Source: Methanobrevibacter arboriphilus (GTDB taxonomy: Archaea; Methanobacteriota; Methanobacteria; Methanobacteriales; Methanobacteriaceae). From it: DNA of 64,000 nt. The stretch lies in assembly GCF_019669925.1 (NCBI RefSeq), contig NZ_AP019779.1, positions 1,565,001 to 1,629,000 on the forward strand, in the 5' to 3' direction. Below are positions 32,142 to 42,396 of this stretch, in pieces. The position numbers and the translations under genes are program-made. The notes beneath the pieces are model-generated. The model saw only the letters and a program-made list of their open reading frames with translations, made no database searches and was not told where the DNA came from. Positions within the stretch are counted from its first letter, which is position 1, and every line of letters begins with the position of its first letter.

Positions 32142-32453
32142 ATGAATACAACAGAATTTGAAATGGACTGTGATAAAGCTATTGAGTATATTAAAGAAAA
32201 TGTTCAGATTTATGACGTATTAGAACTTTCTTATAACAGGGTTTTCACTCCAGGGGAAGTTTTAAATATTGATACTTCTGAGTATAATGGTAAAAGTGGT
32301 TTAAAAGTTGTTATTCATGTTTCTGAAGATACATTTACCTCTACTGTTGAAGTAGATCTCGAAGAAGTTAAAGAAGAGTTGATTGAAGTTATTCATATAC
32401 CACAAAATAAAGATGAAAAAATAGTAATTATAATTGATAAATGTGATATATAG
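32142..32453 (+). CDS. small acidic conserved protein, tandem paralogue 2 (possibly DUF2097)
   Basis: A 103-residue homologue of the preceding protein (about one third identical overall, nearly identical in the VLELSYNRV motif). I start at ATG 32142 because GGGTGAG lies 7 nt upstream; a longer frame from 32082 overlaps the previous gene. Position between the fwd operon and the Mo/W transporter hints at a related role, but nothing in the sequence shows one. Confidence 0.65.
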   Translation: MNTTEFEMDCDKAIEYIKENVQIYDVLELSYNRVFTPGEVLNIDTSEYNGKSGLKVVIHVSEDTFTSTVEVDLEEVKEELIEVIHIPQNKDEKIVIIIDKCDI

Positions 32454-32606
32454 ATATCTAATAATTATATTTAATTAATTACTCTTTGCTTTAATCTCTT
32501 TATTTATTAACTCTTTGTTTATTAATTTATTATCTTTCATATACTATTTTTATATTCTAATATATCGTATATACTTAATTTTTAATCTTATTATAGCTCT
32601 ATTTTA

Positions 32607-33716
32607 TTATATTTCTATTTTATTATAGCTATATTTGTCTAGTATTGTAACATTTAAGGATTTAAAACTCATATAAATCTCTTTATCTAGCTTAACTTTT
32701 AAAACATCAGCAGAACTCTTTGTTAAAAGTCCTCTGAATATATCTCCTCCCACATCAACACTAACTAAAACAGTCGGCCCTGTTTCTCTAATATCTACAA
32801 TCTTTCCTTTTAGTTGGTTTTTGGCTGATGATTCAAATTTTTCATTAGAAAATATAATGTTTTCTGGGCGAACAGCGATTAAAATTTTCTCTATTCCTTT
32901 TTCTTTTATTTTTCCAGTACATTCTGTGTCTGAACTAGTAATTAATGAACCACTATCTAATTTCACGATTATTTTTTCCGAATCTGCCTCAACAACTTTT
33001 CCTTCAAATATATTTCGAACTCCTACAAAATCAGCAACAAAATTGTTTTCTGGCTTGGAAAATACTTCATGGACAGAGGCCAATTGTTGAACTTTTCCAT
33101 CTTTCATTACACCAACTCGATCTGCTAAATTCCAGACTTCATTAAAATTATGTGTTATGTGAATAACTGTTGTTTTATAGTCCTTCACTATGTGTTTAAT
33201 CATAGAAGTTAATTTTCCTTGAGTTGTAATATCAAGTGCACTAAAAGGTTCATCCATAAGTATTATTTTTGGCTCTACAATAAGTGCCCTTGCAAGGGAT
33301 GTTCGCTGTGCTTCTCCTCCACTTAGTGTATTTATGTCACGATGGAGGATATGGGAGATTTTCATCTTTTTAGCTATACTCTTTATTTTTTCATCAATTT
33401 CATCATCTGAAAACTTTTTTTTAGCTCCATAAGCAATATTTTCATAAACATCCATATTTGGAAATAAAATATTGTCTTGATATACTATTCCTATTCCTCT
33501 ATCCTCTGGATGTAAATTATTAATTATATTGCCATTTAAATTAATTTCACCCTTATTCGGAGAATAAAAACCAATAATAGTTTCTAATAGAACGGATTTT
33601 CCGCTTCCTGTAGGTCCAATGAGTATTACATATTCTCCTTCATGTATACTAAGGTTTATGTTTTTTAATATAAAATCTCCTAAATCTACAGTTAAATTTT
33701 TTATCTCTAAATACAT
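32607..33716 (-). CDS. modC: molybdate/tungstate ABC transporter ATP-binding protein
   Basis: ATPase of the oxyanion importer, 369 residues. Walker A GPTGSGKS (34-41), signature LSGGEAQR and Walker B ILMDEPFSALD are intact. The C-terminal 130 residues carry a TOBE/Mop-type domain that can bind the oxyanion and regulate transport. It is the last gene of a modABC operon on the minus strand, 42 nt after the permease gene. It may equally be called wtpC; sequence does not tell Mo from W. Confidence 0.88.
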   Translation of the reverse strand: MYLEIKNLTVDLGDFILKNINLSIHEGEYVILIGPTGSGKSVLLETIIGFYSPNKGEINLNGNIINNLHPEDRGIGIVYQDNILFPNMDVYENIAYGAKKKFSDDEIDEKIKSIAKKMKISHILHRDINTLSGGEAQRTSLARALIVEPKIILMDEPFSALDITTQGKLTSMIKHIVKDYKTTVIHITHNFNEVWNLADRVGVMKDGKVQQLASVHEVFSKPENNFVADFVGVRNIFEGKVVEADSEKIIVKLDSGSLITSSDTECTGKIKEKGIEKILIAVRPENIIFSNEKFESSAKNQLKGKIVDIRETGPTVLVSVDVGGDIFRGLLTKSSADVLKVKLDKEIYMSFKSLNVTILDKYSYNKIEI

Positions 33717-33758
33717 AATATCACAGAATAATAATATAGTTAAGAATTAATAGTATAA

Positions 33759-34541
33759 TTATAAATTACTTTCTTTTGCATATCTTTCCATCACTGCTAT
33801 TGTTATGAATGATATAATAACTAATAATATTCCTGCTGTAATTGCCATATCTATATCTCCTGTTGATAGATTAAGGTACATTGAAACAGCAAGTGTCTCT
33901 GTTTTCATTAATATACCTCCTCCCACAAACAATACAGAAGCGAAAGTTCCGATACATCTAGCAAGTGTTATAATACTACTTGCAAAAAGTCCATTTTTAG
34001 ACATAGGTAAAGTAACATTAATAAAAGTAGCAATTTCACTATATCCAAGACTCCTTGAAACAAATTCATATCTCGGGTCTATATAATTAAAAGTTGAGTA
34101 TAATGTTCTTACTGCATAAGGAAGTGCAACAAAAAACTGGGCAATAATTATACCCGTACTATTAAATACAAGTTCAATTCCAGCGTTTTCAAGATATGGA
34201 CCGATACCATTTGATCCTAAAAACATTAAAAGAGCTATTCCTATAACAATCTCTGGAAATGCCATAGGTAAATCAATAATAATATTAAAAAATCCTTTTA
34301 AAGGAAATTCATATCTACTTAATGTATATGCCATAGGGATACAACAAACCATAACTAATATGGCCGACACTATAGAGGTAGTTAAAGTTAGAGAAATTGC
34401 AAAAATCATTTCTTCTGAGAATAATGCATCTACGAACCCTTGAAATGTTGGTATTAGGAACATACTCCCAATAACTACAAAGAATATTATTGTTATAAAT
34501 ACAGTTAACCCTATAAATGTCAATTCAAATTTCGATCGCAT
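33759..34541 (-). CDS. modB: molybdate/tungstate ABC transporter permease
   Basis: Membrane subunit of 260 residues with five or six hydrophobic segments. The EAA-type coupling loop is RSLGYSEIATFINVTLPMSKNG (about 168-189). It lies between the binding protein and the ATPase in the same operon. GGT upstream of ATG 34541 is the ribosome binding site. Confidence 0.88.
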   Translation of the reverse strand: MRSKFELTFIGLTVFITIIFFVVIGSMFLIPTFQGFVDALFSEEMIFAISLTLTTSIVSAILVMVCCIPMAYTLSRYEFPLKGFFNIIIDLPMAFPEIVIGIALLMFLGSNGIGPYLENAGIELVFNSTGIIIAQFFVALPYAVRTLYSTFNYIDPRYEFVSRSLGYSEIATFINVTLPMSKNGLFASSIITLARCIGTFASVLFVGGGILMKTETLAVSMYLNLSTGDIDMAITAGILLVIISFITIAVMERYAKESNL

Positions 34542-34720
34542 TTTTTACCATCTTTTTACAATTTACTCAATATATTATGAATATTAAAATATTTTGTTAT
34601 ATAATATTAAAATATTATTGATATTAAGATATTATTAGAATATTTAAATAATATAAAATATTTAAAAAATAAAAAAGGATTTTAAGATAGATTAATTAGT
34701 ATCATAGAATAATTATTTAT

Positions 34721-35524
34721 CTATATTTCAAATCCCCATTTTTTCCATATTTGTTTACCCTCTTCTGAGGTAACAAATTCTTCAAATTTGTCTGCTGCTG
34801 GTTTATCTTTTACAAATGAAGTTATTCCAATAGGAACAGTACTCTCTATATTTTCATCAGCAGGTATTTCTATAACTTCTATTTTCCCGTCACCTTCTTT
34901 CCAAACAGTCATATCTTCCCAAATTATAGTTGCATCGACTTGTCCAGTTACTATGTATGTGAGTAGCTGATTAACAGTGGTTGTTGTAACTACTACATTT
35001 GATTGGACTGAATCAGTTAAATTATTTTTTTCAAGTATTTTTTGAGTGGTTTTACCAATAGCTGGACCATCTGGCTCACCAACACCTACTTTAACACCAG
35101 GTTTTGCTAAATCTTCAAGTGATGTAATGTTTTTAGGATTTCCTTTTTGAACTACAATCACAGGAACATTTTTGGTTATATTTTTAACAGTATTATTCTC
35201 CATATAGCCATTGTTCATAGCATCTTCCATATATTTGTAATCAGCAGGTAAAAAAACATCACCACTTTTTTGTGTTTCAAGAGTAGCAAATAACTCTCCG
35301 CTACCTCCATATTTAGCATTTACTTTTATATTAGGATATTTTTTATTAAATTCACTAATAAGATCTGCACCAACTTTACTAAAACCTGCACCAACTAGTA
35401 CATCAATACTTCCTTCTTCATTTGAACCACCACTTGTAAGTGTCCCACTCAAATATAATCCAGCAATAGCAATTGCTGCTATTATAACAATAATTAAAAT
35501 TATTATTTTACTATTCTTATTCAT
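34721..35524 (-). CDS. modA: molybdate/tungstate-binding protein
   Basis: Extracellular solute receptor of the importer, 267 residues. Residues 8-28 form an uncleaved or lipid-free N-terminal anchor. The mature domain begins IDVLVGAGFSKVGADLI, typical of ModA, followed by GSGELFATLETQKSGDVFLPAD, which forms the oxyanion site. The promoter has a palindrome at its predicted start (35576-35586). A 180-nt gap separates it from modB, so some internal control is possible. Confidence 0.88.
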   Translation of the reverse strand: MNKNSKIIILIIVIIAAIAIAGLYLSGTLTSGGSNEEGSIDVLVGAGFSKVGADLISEFNKKYPNIKVNAKYGGSGELFATLETQKSGDVFLPADYKYMEDAMNNGYMENNTVKNITKNVPVIVVQKGNPKNITSLEDLAKPGVKVGVGEPDGPAIGKTTQKILEKNNLTDSVQSNVVVTTTTVNQLLTYIVTGQVDATIIWEDMTVWKEGDGKIEVIEIPADENIESTVPIGITSFVKDKPAADKFEEFVTSEEGKQIWKKWGFEI

Positions 35525-36170
35525 ACAATCATTCCTACTATTTTTTTAAAAATATGTCAATTGTGAAATATTTTTCATATCGGATATAAATTTGTATTAC
35601 CTTTTATATAAGTTTTTTTACTTAATTCTTAGTTATGCAGGTAGTTAAATTGATTTTTTTATAATAATTGGTAATAGTTGGATAATATTGAATAAAATAT
35701 GCTTTAATTGAAATGTTCACATATTTTCAAAATAAGTATTAATTAAAATTAGGCTTAATATGAATATTCAATAAGAATATATATTATATATTTAAAATTT
35801 GTCGTGTAATTAAAAAATCATATATTTAAAAAATTTAATGATAGTGGGTTATAATATGAGTGACTTATAAAATATTGATAGTAGACTATCTTATTAATGT
35901 TAAAAAAATGTTTCAATATTTTTGATAATATTTATAGAAATTTTGTAAGTAAGATATAATTGTAATGTTCATTATAGATTTTTTTATTAGTGTGGATTAT
36001 AATAGAGGTTATAGGGATTATATAAAGATTATAAATTATAATAGTGATTTTAGTAAGATTTTGTAGTAGTTATTTTATATATAGGCTTATAATATTATGA
36101 AATATTTTTATATTAATATTTTTATATTAATTATAATAATTATAGATAACAACTATAATATCTATACTAG
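35525..36170. other. Intergenic region between modA and nrpR
   Basis: Contains the modA promoter with its palindrome (35576-35612), an inverted-repeat region GATAGT...ACTATC at 35840-35890 with a GC-richer interior, and A/T sequence with GATTATA-type repeats near 35990-36040. The two flanking genes both read leftwards, so nrpR's 3' end lies at the far side. Confidence 0.4.
35576..35612 (-). promoter_or_regulatory. modA promoter with ATATC-G-GATAT palindrome
   Basis: On the minus strand CTTATATAAAAGG (35600-35612) is a TATA box, and the perfect palindrome ATATCGGATAT (35576-35586) falls about where transcription should start. A repressor bound there would block initiation. The ModE-like protein at 8366-9298 is the obvious candidate. 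TTCATATCGGA recurs at 12041-12051. Confidence 0.5.
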
Positions 36171-38006
36171 CTATAATAATTCCATTTCATCAATCTCTAT
36201 TGTTCCTTGAACAGCTTTGATATCAACATCAATTCCACTTTCTTTAATAGCTGCTATTTGGTTTAATCCACTTCCTGTGACAAAACCAAAGTTGTATGTG
36301 TCTACTTTTGCATTATAAACAAGTTCTCTAGGTTTTCCTATTTTAAAAATAGGTAACTTTATCTTTTCCATTCCATCTAATATTTCTTTAGTTTTATCTC
36401 TTGCAATAAATGGAACTTCTTTTATTGATGCAAGTATTTTTTTTGAACCATTAATATCAAAATTATAATCTGGATTATTCAAATAATTTTCATCATGATT
36501 ATTTTTGTTAAGAACATAAGTCATATTTTTAAAAATAAATATCTCATGTGGATCTATTGAAGAACCATCATATGAAATTAGTTCTGTAAAAAATGGATTT
36601 TTTCCTATTTCTAAAAGCCCTCCATATTTTGGGGTTGACATAATTCCTTTATTGATAAGTACTCCATCACTTGATAAACTACAAATTGTAGCTATACCTA
36701 TTTTATTATTTTCATGATATTTTGTTCCTTTTTCAGGTTCAATTATTTTATAATATGGACTTAAATATCTCTTAGATAGCTTATAACTTTTTTTCATGAT
36801 TTCTATAGATTCTTCTAAATCTGATTTATCTACATATGATAAATTAGTTATTAAATTTCCTTCACAAGTTTCAACATCGAAATCAACATTTTGAATAAGG
36901 TTCCATGCTTTTGAAAGCAAAAATGAAACTTTCAATTCTTTTTCTTTAGCTGAAGGTTTTAGAATACTATTTTTTTGGAGTTTTTTACTATTCTTATTGG
37001 TGGAGTTTTTTCTTTTTTTAAGGACATTATGTGCAGGTTTTAAATTTTCAAAACTAGCCATTTCATCACTTATTTTCATTTCAATAGGATAATCTAACTC
37101 TTTAAGTGTACAAAGTGGTGTTATACCTGCAATAATTGCTATACCTGCCATACTTTCATTTACATTAATTCCTAATACTTTCTCTCCAGCTTCTCCTATT
37201 GATATGACTCCATTAATTCCAATCTTATTTAAATCACCTAAAATAGCTTTAGTTTTTTCGAGAGAGTCTTTTGGTATTACTCTAAAGTTAGCAGGAATAA
37301 CTCCATTTCCAGTTTCTATAACATCCAAAACTGAAGTCATTCCATCAGCTATGAACGCATTTATAGGGGTGATTGAAGTCTTTTTATATGATATTAATTC
37401 CGTGAATCTTTGAGGAACATAGTTTTTGACTTTTATAAGTCCTCCATAAATAGGTAAACTAGGAATGCCTTTTTTTAAAAATATTCCATCGATAGTAGTT
37501 CCACATATAGTTCTTATTAAATATTCTTTACTATCAGAATTCTCAATATTTCTTGTTTTTAATCCTATGTATGGACTTATATGTAATCCTGATGAAAAGA
37601 CATTTTTCATTATTTCTATAGGATTTTTTTCTTTTTTATCTAATTCTGAATCTTTTAAGGTGACACTTGAAACATTTACAACCAAATTCCCTTTTTTTGT
37701 TTTATAATCAAAATCAGTTTGATATATCATTTCTTCGAATTTTGAAAATACAAAATCAACATGATCATATATAAGACCATTTTTCAACTGTAATTTACCA
37801 TAATTAGTTAATTCTCTTCCAGAATATCCAACTTTTTTAGTAAACCCCTTTTCATCAAGAATTTGCATATGATATCGGATAGTTCTCTCTCCTAGATCAT
37901 ATCCACGGTTTATCAATTCCTTGGAAACAACCCTTGCACCGACTGGTTTATCATATTCATTTATAATTCTTAATATTTCAATTATTTTTTCTTGTGATTC
38001 TGACAT
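36171..38006 (-). CDS. nrpR: nitrogen-regulation repressor NrpR
   Basis: Represses nitrogen-assimilation genes in euryarchaea and releases DNA when 2-oxoglutarate accumulates. The 611-residue protein has an N-terminal winged HTH (about 1-70, KPVGARVVSKELINRGYDLGERTIRYHMQIL), then two tandem NrpR/DUF128 domains (about 90-310 and 350-605), each with a VETGNGVIPANFR- or GLNQIAAIKES-type effector region. AGGAG precedes ATG 38006. The glnA gene and its NrpR-type operator lie just upstream. Confidence 0.93.
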   Translation of the reverse strand: MSESQEKIIEILRIINEYDKPVGARVVSKELINRGYDLGERTIRYHMQILDEKGFTKKVGYSGRELTNYGKLQLKNGLIYDHVDFVFSKFEEMIYQTDFDYKTKKGNLVVNVSSVTLKDSELDKKEKNPIEIMKNVFSSGLHISPYIGLKTRNIENSDSKEYLIRTICGTTIDGIFLKKGIPSLPIYGGLIKVKNYVPQRFTELISYKKTSITPINAFIADGMTSVLDVIETGNGVIPANFRVIPKDSLEKTKAILGDLNKIGINGVISIGEAGEKVLGINVNESMAGIAIIAGITPLCTLKELDYPIEMKISDEMASFENLKPAHNVLKKRKNSTNKNSKKLQKNSILKPSAKEKELKVSFLLSKAWNLIQNVDFDVETCEGNLITNLSYVDKSDLEESIEIMKKSYKLSKRYLSPYYKIIEPEKGTKYHENNKIGIATICSLSSDGVLINKGIMSTPKYGGLLEIGKNPFFTELISYDGSSIDPHEIFIFKNMTYVLNKNNHDENYLNNPDYNFDINGSKKILASIKEVPFIARDKTKEILDGMEKIKLPIFKIGKPRELVYNAKVDTYNFGFVTGSGLNQIAAIKESGIDVDIKAVQGTIEIDEMELL

Positions 38007-38460
38007 AAAAAACTCCTAAGAATCAGTATTTTTAATAATAATTATATTTTAACAATAGTTAAATAATAACCTTGTTAAATCATAGTCCTATTATTATTAA
38101 ATTATTATTTATATTTATCTATATTAAAATATTTATAGACAATGTTCATTATGATTGAAATATTGTTCAATATAATTGAAATATTTATTGAAGTATTTAT
38201 AATTTGGAATATTATTAATTTAAATATTGTTAATATTATTAATATTATTAATATTTTAAATATAAAGATTATAATATTTTTAAAATAAGCAGTTTATTTA
38301 TAAGTTTAGAATTAGTTATAAGTTTAAAATTAATAAAAAATTTAATAGTAGTCATTTAAAGAATATTCTCTAAATTTTCTACTATTTTATGTAATATTTT
38401 ATATATTCTTTAATATTTTTCATCATCGTTTATAGATTAAAGAATTAATAGATTGAATAA
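38007..38460. other. AT-rich region between nrpR and glnA
   Basis: A/T sequence with a run of TTAATATTA repeats at about 38215-38270. T-rich sequence on the minus strand after the glnA stop could terminate it. No GGAA-N6-TTCC site is seen here, so nrpR does not appear to control itself through this operator type. Confidence 0.4.
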
Positions 38461-39786
38461 TTAAAGACTCATATATTTTTTTTGTTCATATCCGAATACT
38501 TGTATTCTGTATTCGTCCCATTCTGCATATTTGGATTCTAGGAATTTTTCACTAATATGAGATCCAAGTCCTTTTTTAAGGACTTCATCTTCTTCAAATG
38601 CGTGATATGCTTCCCATAAGCTTGCAGGTAAAGTTTTAATTCCTCTTTCTTCAAGTTCTTCATCATTTAATTTATAAATGTTAATTTCTGTTGGGTCTCC
38701 AGGGTCTATTTTATTATTTATACCATCTAATCCTGCTTCTAACATAGCTGCAAATGCAAGGTAAGGATTACATGATGGATCAGGGCATCTATATTCAATT
38801 CTTGTTCCTTTTCCACGTGCAGCTGGAATACGTATAAGAGCAGATCTATTTTTAAGTCCATAAGCAACATAAACAGGTGCTTCATATCCTGGAACTAATC
38901 GTTTATAGGAATTTACAGTAGGTGCAACAACAGCAGATAGAGCTGCTGAATGTTTAAGTAGTCCTCCCATAAAGTATAATGCTTCTTGAGATAATCCATT
39001 TTCACTATTTTCATCAGAGAAAAGATTTTCTCCATTCTTAAATAAGCTTTGGTGACAATGCATTCCACTACCATTTACTCCAAAGAATGGTTTTGGCATG
39101 AATGTTACCATATATCCCATATTGTCAACAATAGCTTTAATAGCTTGTTTAAAGGTTATTACAGCATCAGCTGTTTTCAATGCATCGTCAAACTTAAATG
39201 CAATTTCATTTTGACCAGGAGCAACTTCATGATGGCTTGCTTCTACCTCAAAACCAAGTTCTTCTAGGTCGAAAACTAATTTTCTTCTAAAATTAGGTCC
39301 TTTATCTAATGGTTCAACATCAAAATAGCTTGCATCATCATGTGGGATGTAATTACCTTCTTCATCTTTGTCTATTATGAAGAATTCTGGTTCAGGTCCA
39401 ATATTGTAGTTATATCCTTCATCACTAATTTTTTTCAGTGATTTTTTGAGTATACTTCTTGGGTCTCCCTCAAATGGGGTGTTATCAGTATTATATATGT
39501 CACATATAAATCTACATACTCCAGATTCTTCTGGTCTCCATGGTAAAAGTGAAACTGTGTTGGGGTCTGGTTTCATTATTAAGTCACTATCATTTATCTC
39601 AACAAAACCATCTACAGAAGATCCATCAAATAATATTCCATCATTAAACATATCTTCTAAGTCTTCGTCACTCCCAAAAGGAACAGATACGCTTTTTGGG
39701 ATTCCATTAATATCTACAAATTGCAATCTTATAAATTTAATTCCTTTCTCATTCATTATTTCAATTGCGTTTCCTATAACATCCAT
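38461..39786 (-). CDS. glnA: glutamine synthetase type I
   Basis: Makes glutamine from glutamate and ammonia. At 441 residues it is the alpha subtype: it lacks the adenylylation loop of enteric enzymes. Active-site segments [28 protein letters not shown] and [34 protein letters not shown] are intact. TGGAG lies before ATG 39786. Regulation by NrpR is indicated by the operator at 40067-40080. Confidence 0.95.
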   Translation of the reverse strand: MDVIGNAIEIMNEKGIKFIRLQFVDINGIPKSVSVPFGSDEDLEDMFNDGILFDGSSVDGFVEINDSDLIMKPDPNTVSLLPWRPEESGVCRFICDIYNTDNTPFEGDPRSILKKSLKKISDEGYNYNIGPEPEFFIIDKDEEGNYIPHDDASYFDVEPLDKGPNFRRKLVFDLEELGFEVEASHHEVAPGQNEIAFKFDDALKTADAVITFKQAIKAIVDNMGYMVTFMPKPFFGVNGSGMHCHQSLFKNGENLFSDENSENGLSQEALYFMGGLLKHSAALSAVVAPTVNSYKRLVPGYEAPVYVAYGLKNRSALIRIPAARGKGTRIEYRCPDPSCNPYLAFAAMLEAGLDGINNKIDPGDPTEINIYKLNDEELEERGIKTLPASLWEAYHAFEEDEVLKKGLGSHISEKFLESKYAEWDEYRIQVFGYEQKKYMSL

Positions 39787-40353
39787 TAAATCTTCTCCAA
39801 TAAGAAATTAGCCAACATAAATTTTGATTAGCTATTAATAGTTTTATTTTGTTTAAAAATTTTAAACAATGTCAATATAATCATTATATATCATGGTAAT
39901 ATATCAACCAACTATTTCGACTACAAAAATTTTACAATTTTTATATTATACTAGTTTTTTTATTGTATTTTTTTTATGTGATATATGATTATATTGTATA
40001 TTGATTTCCTTGTTTTTATATTTATACAATAAATATTGAAATTTATAGTTGTAATAATTAGTAGTCGGAAATAATTTTCCTACTCATGACATATAAATAT
40101 TTCTAATTTATTACTTTCTAATAAAAAAATATTAATTTTAATTTTTTAATTTTAATCTTTGATTAATTTATCAACTTTTAATCTTAATTAGCTTTCAATC
40201 TTATCAACTTTCAATTTTTAATTTAATTTTCATTGCTGTCAATTTTAATTTTCATAATTCAAATTTATATTTAAATTATTTATTTTATATTTAAATTATC
40301 TATAGCATTGATTTTATCCATAATATTTAATTTGGTTTTAATATTTAAAAAAG
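39787..40353. other. glnA leader and promoter region
   Basis: Two possible minus-strand TATA boxes: one near 39943-39957 and one at 40090-40097, the latter coupled with the NrpR-type operator. Use of the distal one gives a leader of about 280 nt. The rest (40100-40353) is A/T with TTTTAATTTT repeats. Confidence 0.4.
40067..40097 (-). promoter_or_regulatory. NrpR operator GGAA-N6-TTCC with distal glnA promoter
   Basis: GGAA-ATAATT-TTCC at 40067-40080 is an exact match to the methanogen NrpR operator. TTTATATG on the minus strand (40097-40090) is 10 nt upstream and predicts a start at about 40068, inside the operator. This is the arrangement known at nif and glnA promoters of Methanococcus. 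Confidence 0.7.
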
Positions 40354-41508
40354 CTATCTACCAAAAAGTTTTTTTACTTTTTCCAATTCTTTAGGAATAT
40401 TTATCATTTGAGGACACATTGATACACAATCTCCACATTCTGTACATGAAGATGCATAATTTTCTTCATCAAGAAGTGAAAAATATTGCATTGAACTAGC
40501 TTCAGGGTTATCAAGCATTTTAGCTATATTATATTCTTTGAAACAAGTAGGTATATCTACTTTTTCTGGACAGGGCATGCAATAATTGCACTGTGTACAT
40601 TCAACATCTTTTTTATCTCTATATGCTCTAGCTACTTCTTTTATCAGTTTTTTTTCTTCATTAGTAAGAGTGTTTGGATATCCTTGATTTGCTATAGAGA
40701 TGTTTTCTTTTACCTGTTCTAAATTACTCATTCCACTAAACACCGTACTAATTCCTTCCATGTCCCATAAATATTTAAATGCCCATTCCAAAGGACTACG
40801 TTTCACTTTTGCAGTATTCCAAATTTTTTGAACATCTTGAGGTATATTTTCAACAAGTTTGCCTCCCCTTAAAGGCTCCATAATCATGTTTCCCATATTT
40901 ATGCTGCTTAAATATTGTACTCCATTTATTCCACTTTGATAACCTTCATCTAGATAATTCATCTGGGTAAGGACAACTTCCCATTCATAAGAATCAAGAA
41001 TTTCAAGTAAAAGATCTAATTCATCATGAAAAGAGAATCCAATATGTTTAATTCTCCCATCTGCCAGTGCATCATCCATAAATTCAAAAACATCGAGGTT
41101 AGTTAGATTTTTCCAATAATCTTCCTTTAATGAGTGAAGTAGATATATGTCTATGTTATCGGTCTTTAATCTATCTAATTGCTGATTTAAAAAGATATCC
41201 ATATCTTCTTTTTTTTCAACTATCCAACTTGGAAGCTTTGTTGAGATTAATACTTTTTCTCTGTATCCTGTTGATAAAAAATCTCCTAAAAATGGCTCAC
41301 TTTCTCCAGGTTCATTGAAATCAAGAGTATGATAAGAATAAGCTGTATCAATAATGTTTATTCCCTTATCAATTCCATATTCAAGCATTTTTGAAGCTTC
41401 TTTTTCATCAATTTTATTTGGTTTGTTTCCTATTGTTGGAAAACGCATAGCTCCAAAACCTAAAATTGATACTTTTTCACCAGTTTTTCCTAATTTTCTA
41501 TAAAGCAT
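40354..41508 (-). CDS. aldo/keto reductase with C-terminal ferredoxin domain
   Basis: A 384-residue fusion. Residues 1-290 form an AKR barrel with catalytic Tyr in DTAYSYH and the Lys in STKLPSW. Residues 300-380 carry two iron-sulfur motifs, CTQCNYCMPCP (no fourth spacing) and CTECGDCVSMCP. Such AKR-ferredoxin fusions are common in methanogens and clostridia; the substrate is unknown. AGGTG precedes ATG 41508. Confidence 0.85.
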   Translation of the reverse strand: MLYRKLGKTGEKVSILGFGAMRFPTIGNKPNKIDEKEASKMLEYGIDKGINIIDTAYSYHTLDFNEPGESEPFLGDFLSTGYREKVLISTKLPSWIVEKKEDMDIFLNQQLDRLKTDNIDIYLLHSLKEDYWKNLTNLDVFEFMDDALADGRIKHIGFSFHDELDLLLEILDSYEWEVVLTQMNYLDEGYQSGINGVQYLSSINMGNMIMEPLRGGKLVENIPQDVQKIWNTAKVKRSPLEWAFKYLWDMEGISTVFSGMSNLEQVKENISIANQGYPNTLTNEEKKLIKEVARAYRDKKDVECTQCNYCMPCPEKVDIPTCFKEYNIAKMLDNPEASSMQYFSLLDEENYASSCTECGDCVSMCPQMINIPKELEKVKKLFGR

Positions 41509-41882
41509 CTTAACACCTAAATTATTCTCAAAAACTATTCAATTTATAATTCTATTAAACTATATTTATGATTCTATTAAATTTTACTCTATAATTCTAT
41601 AAACTGTAATTAATAATCCATATTAAAATTATGTTTTATAATCTTATTAAATTAGTTATTATGTAACTTTGTACTATGTTTAGTATATCTTGTTTTACTA
41701 GTACTATATTCTAAATTATTACTATTATTCTAAAATTATCGCTATTTTTTAATTTTTTAAGTAATAATATTCGAATTTTTTATCTCAACAGTTTTAAAAC
41801 ATTTTGAAAAAAAGAATAAGTTTTTAAAAATACTTGAATTTGAATAAAAATAAAAATATAATGTTTCCTGGGATATGTATGA
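41509..41882. other. AT-rich region between the reductase and tRNA-Met
   Basis: Repeats of TATGATTCTATTAAA type at 41565-41600 and TTAGTATAT near 41680. No ORF or RNA is visible; the reductase promoter must be near 41530. Confidence 0.4.
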
Positions 41883-41991
41883 TGCCGGGAGCGGGATTCG
41901 AACCCGCGGCCTCACGGTATCCCAGGAATTAGTCAGAGCACTGCTTAAAACCCTATGAGCCGTGCGCTCTAACCAGCTGAGCCACCCCGGC
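41883..41991 (-). tRNA. tRNA-Met (CAT), elongator type, with 35-nt intron
   Basis: Acceptor GCCGGGG pairs with TCCCGGC, discriminator A, no encoded CCA. The D arm is GCTC/GAGC, the anticodon stem CACGG/CCGTG, and the T arm GCGGG-TTCGAAT-CCCGC. The anticodon CAT is at 41955-41957. A 35-nt intron (41919-41953) interrupts after the base 3' of the anticodon (position 37/38), the canonical archaeal site. The mature length is 74 nt. A TATA box (AAGTATAAATG) lies at about 42027-42036, and the leader contains a small inverted repeat ATCTGA/TCAGAT. Confidence 0.93.
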
Positions 41992-42396
41992 ATCTGACTA
42001 TCATCTATCAGATTATTATCACATTTATACTTTTCGATTATTTTTGATTATATCTTCAGATTTTCGATAAATTTTAATATATATTTAATATATATGATAA
42101 ATTGTTTATATTATATATAATTATAATAACTATTATAGAAGTATAATAACTGTTGTATATACTATATAGAACTATAATAATTTTTTTTATGTATTATATA
42201 TAATATAATAATCATTGTATATATCATATTGGCCTATATTAATCATATTGGATTAATAAGTATTATACATATTATAAATAAATATTGTAAGATTTATTAG
42301 TTATAATAATTATTGATTATATATTTGCTATGTAAACTATCATACAACAATTATCATTTTATAAATTAATAAAAGCTTAAAGATGGGGGACTTTAA
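41992..42396. other. AT-rich divergent region between tRNA-Met and an M14-like gene
   Basis: Holds the tRNA promoter (42027-42036) and several imperfect repeats of ATATATAATATAATAATCATTGTATATA type (42110-42230). GGGGGACTT at 42386 is the ribosome binding site of the next gene. Confidence 0.4.

Noticed and set aside
41757-41993. 78-codon minus-strand ORF
   Set aside because: It runs through the tRNA-Met gene and its intron; the tRNA explains the sequence.
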